From contig JAGDBT010000008.1 in NCBI GenBank assembly GCA_017958895.1, positions 1 through 5,903 on the forward strand: a DNA stretch of 5,903 nucleotides. The letters run 5' to 3'. The stretch is from Alphaproteobacteria bacterium. GTDB lineage: Bacteria > Pseudomonadota > Alphaproteobacteria > RF32 > CAG-239. The translations under genes were made by a program, and so were the position numbers. Positions 5,388 through 5,903 of the stretch are shown here, in pieces. Every line of letters starts with the position of its first letter. Positions within the stretch are counted from its first letter, which is position 1. Below the pieces are notes generated by a model that worked only from the letters and a program-made list of their open reading frames with translations, made no database searches and was not told the DNA's origin.

Positions 5388-5903
5388 AAGAGCCCCCGCC
5401 GCCACCGCCGTGGCCGCCGCCGGAAAACCCTCCGCCACCGGAAGAACGACTGATGCCGCCGTTTTGCGTTGACGGCAAAGTAGTGTTGCCGAAACTGCGT
5501 GTAAAATTATTAAAACGACTTACTGTCAGAGGTCTGCTGCCGAATTCTTCCACAGGCTTAATCATTATGCTTTCAAACTGTTTAATCCACTTATCCGAAA
5601 CGCCCAAAATATAAGCAAAAGGCAAAATCTTGTAAAAATATTTCGGATCTTCTTCAACCATTTTTTCCAAGCGCGGTTTTTCCGCCACTTCTATAAACTT
5701 TTTCAACCCCTTCAAATGTCCTTTTATTTGCTGTCCGTAGATATTAAGTTTCGGAAATTCAATCAGGCAAATCAAGGCGATAACAAAACAAATTCCGCCG
5801 AAAATTGCCACTTTTATATTTTGCGGCGAACATGTGGAAATCATATATTGCAATTGCGGAAACATGTTTGCGGTAATAATCAGCAAAATTCCGATATTAG
5901 ATA
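5383..5903 (-). CDS. DUF2207-like membrane protein with glycine-rich C-terminus, partial
   Basis: The frame remains open through the right edge (codons for SNIGI precede the first possible TTG start at 5886), so this is the C-terminal part of a longer protein. Visible are an N-terminal hydrophobic stretch, one clear membrane helix (IKVAIFGGICFVIALICLIEF), a cytoplasmic-type segment, and a tail of Gly runs with a Phe and a His, ending GGGGGGSW. The segment LKGLKKFIEVAEKPRLEKMVEEDPKYFYKILPFAYILGVSDKW contains the E-K-x-R-L-E, L-P-[FY]-A and L-G-V features of DUF2207 proteins. Family members are usually about 550-650 residues, with a large extracytoplasmic domain that would lie outside this window. 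The function of the family is not established. The stop is TAG at 5385-5383. Confidence 0.8.
   Translation of the reverse strand, partial: SNIGILLIITANMFPQLQYMISTCSPQNIKVAIFGGICFVIALICLIEFPKLNIYGQQIKGHLKGLKKFIEVAEKPRLEKMVEEDPKYFYKILPFAYILGVSDKWIKQFESIMIKPVEEFGSRPLTVSRFNNFTRSFGNTTLPSTQNGGISRSSGGGGFSGGGHGGGGGGSW

Noticed and set aside
1..5903. CRISPR array, insertion sequence, prophage or toxin-antitoxin system
   Set aside because: No spaced direct repeats, transposase or integrase motifs, or small paired genes were found; almost all the space is filled by recognisable housekeeping genes.

Overview
This AT-leaning window (roughly 40-45% GC by eye) looks like chromosomal DNA of an alphaproteobacterium, probably a fermentative anaerobe. 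The alphaproteobacterial signal is an ihfA gene followed closely by a MerR-type regulator with the RFWE/GGRRYYRPDDV signature, an arrangement typical of that class. The anaerobic signal is hydF, the GTPase/scaffold for [FeFe]-hydrogenase maturation, which is uncommon in Alphaproteobacteria. Placement among uncultured low-GC, host-associated alphaproteobacterial lineages is an inference that needs a phylogeny.

Layout: (1) the 3' end of a cation diffusion facilitator efflux gene (+), ending at a terminator shared with (2) the convergent ihfA-merR pair (-). (3) alr, alanine racemase (-), lies upstream of ihfA and is divergent from (4) the two-gene unit tatD-hydF (+), whose genes overlap by one base and are probably translationally coupled. 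The alr/tatD junction is only 35 bp and carries what look like two face-to-face promoters, each lying in or over the other gene's 5' end. (5) A tRNA-Arg(CCU) gene (-) with encoded CCA ends three bases from the hydF stop codon; it has its own promoter, and its likely terminator is embedded in the 3' end of hydF. (6) rnhB (RNase HII), a single-domain rhodanese, and the C-terminal part of a DUF2207-like membrane protein with a glycine-rich tail (all -) run to the right edge.

Functionally most of this is housekeeping: nucleoid architecture, D-alanine supply, nuclease/repair functions, sulfur transfer and a tRNA. hydF is the accessory-metabolism element. I see no CRISPR array, transposase, phage gene, toxin-antitoxin pair or clear novel defence-type system. 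The points most worth a second look are regulatory: the interlocked alr/tatD promoters, a perfect 10-bp inverted repeat enclosing the rnhB ribosome binding site and including its start codon, and the tRNA terminator overlapping hydF. HydF also has a Gln where the family's cluster motif normally has a His.
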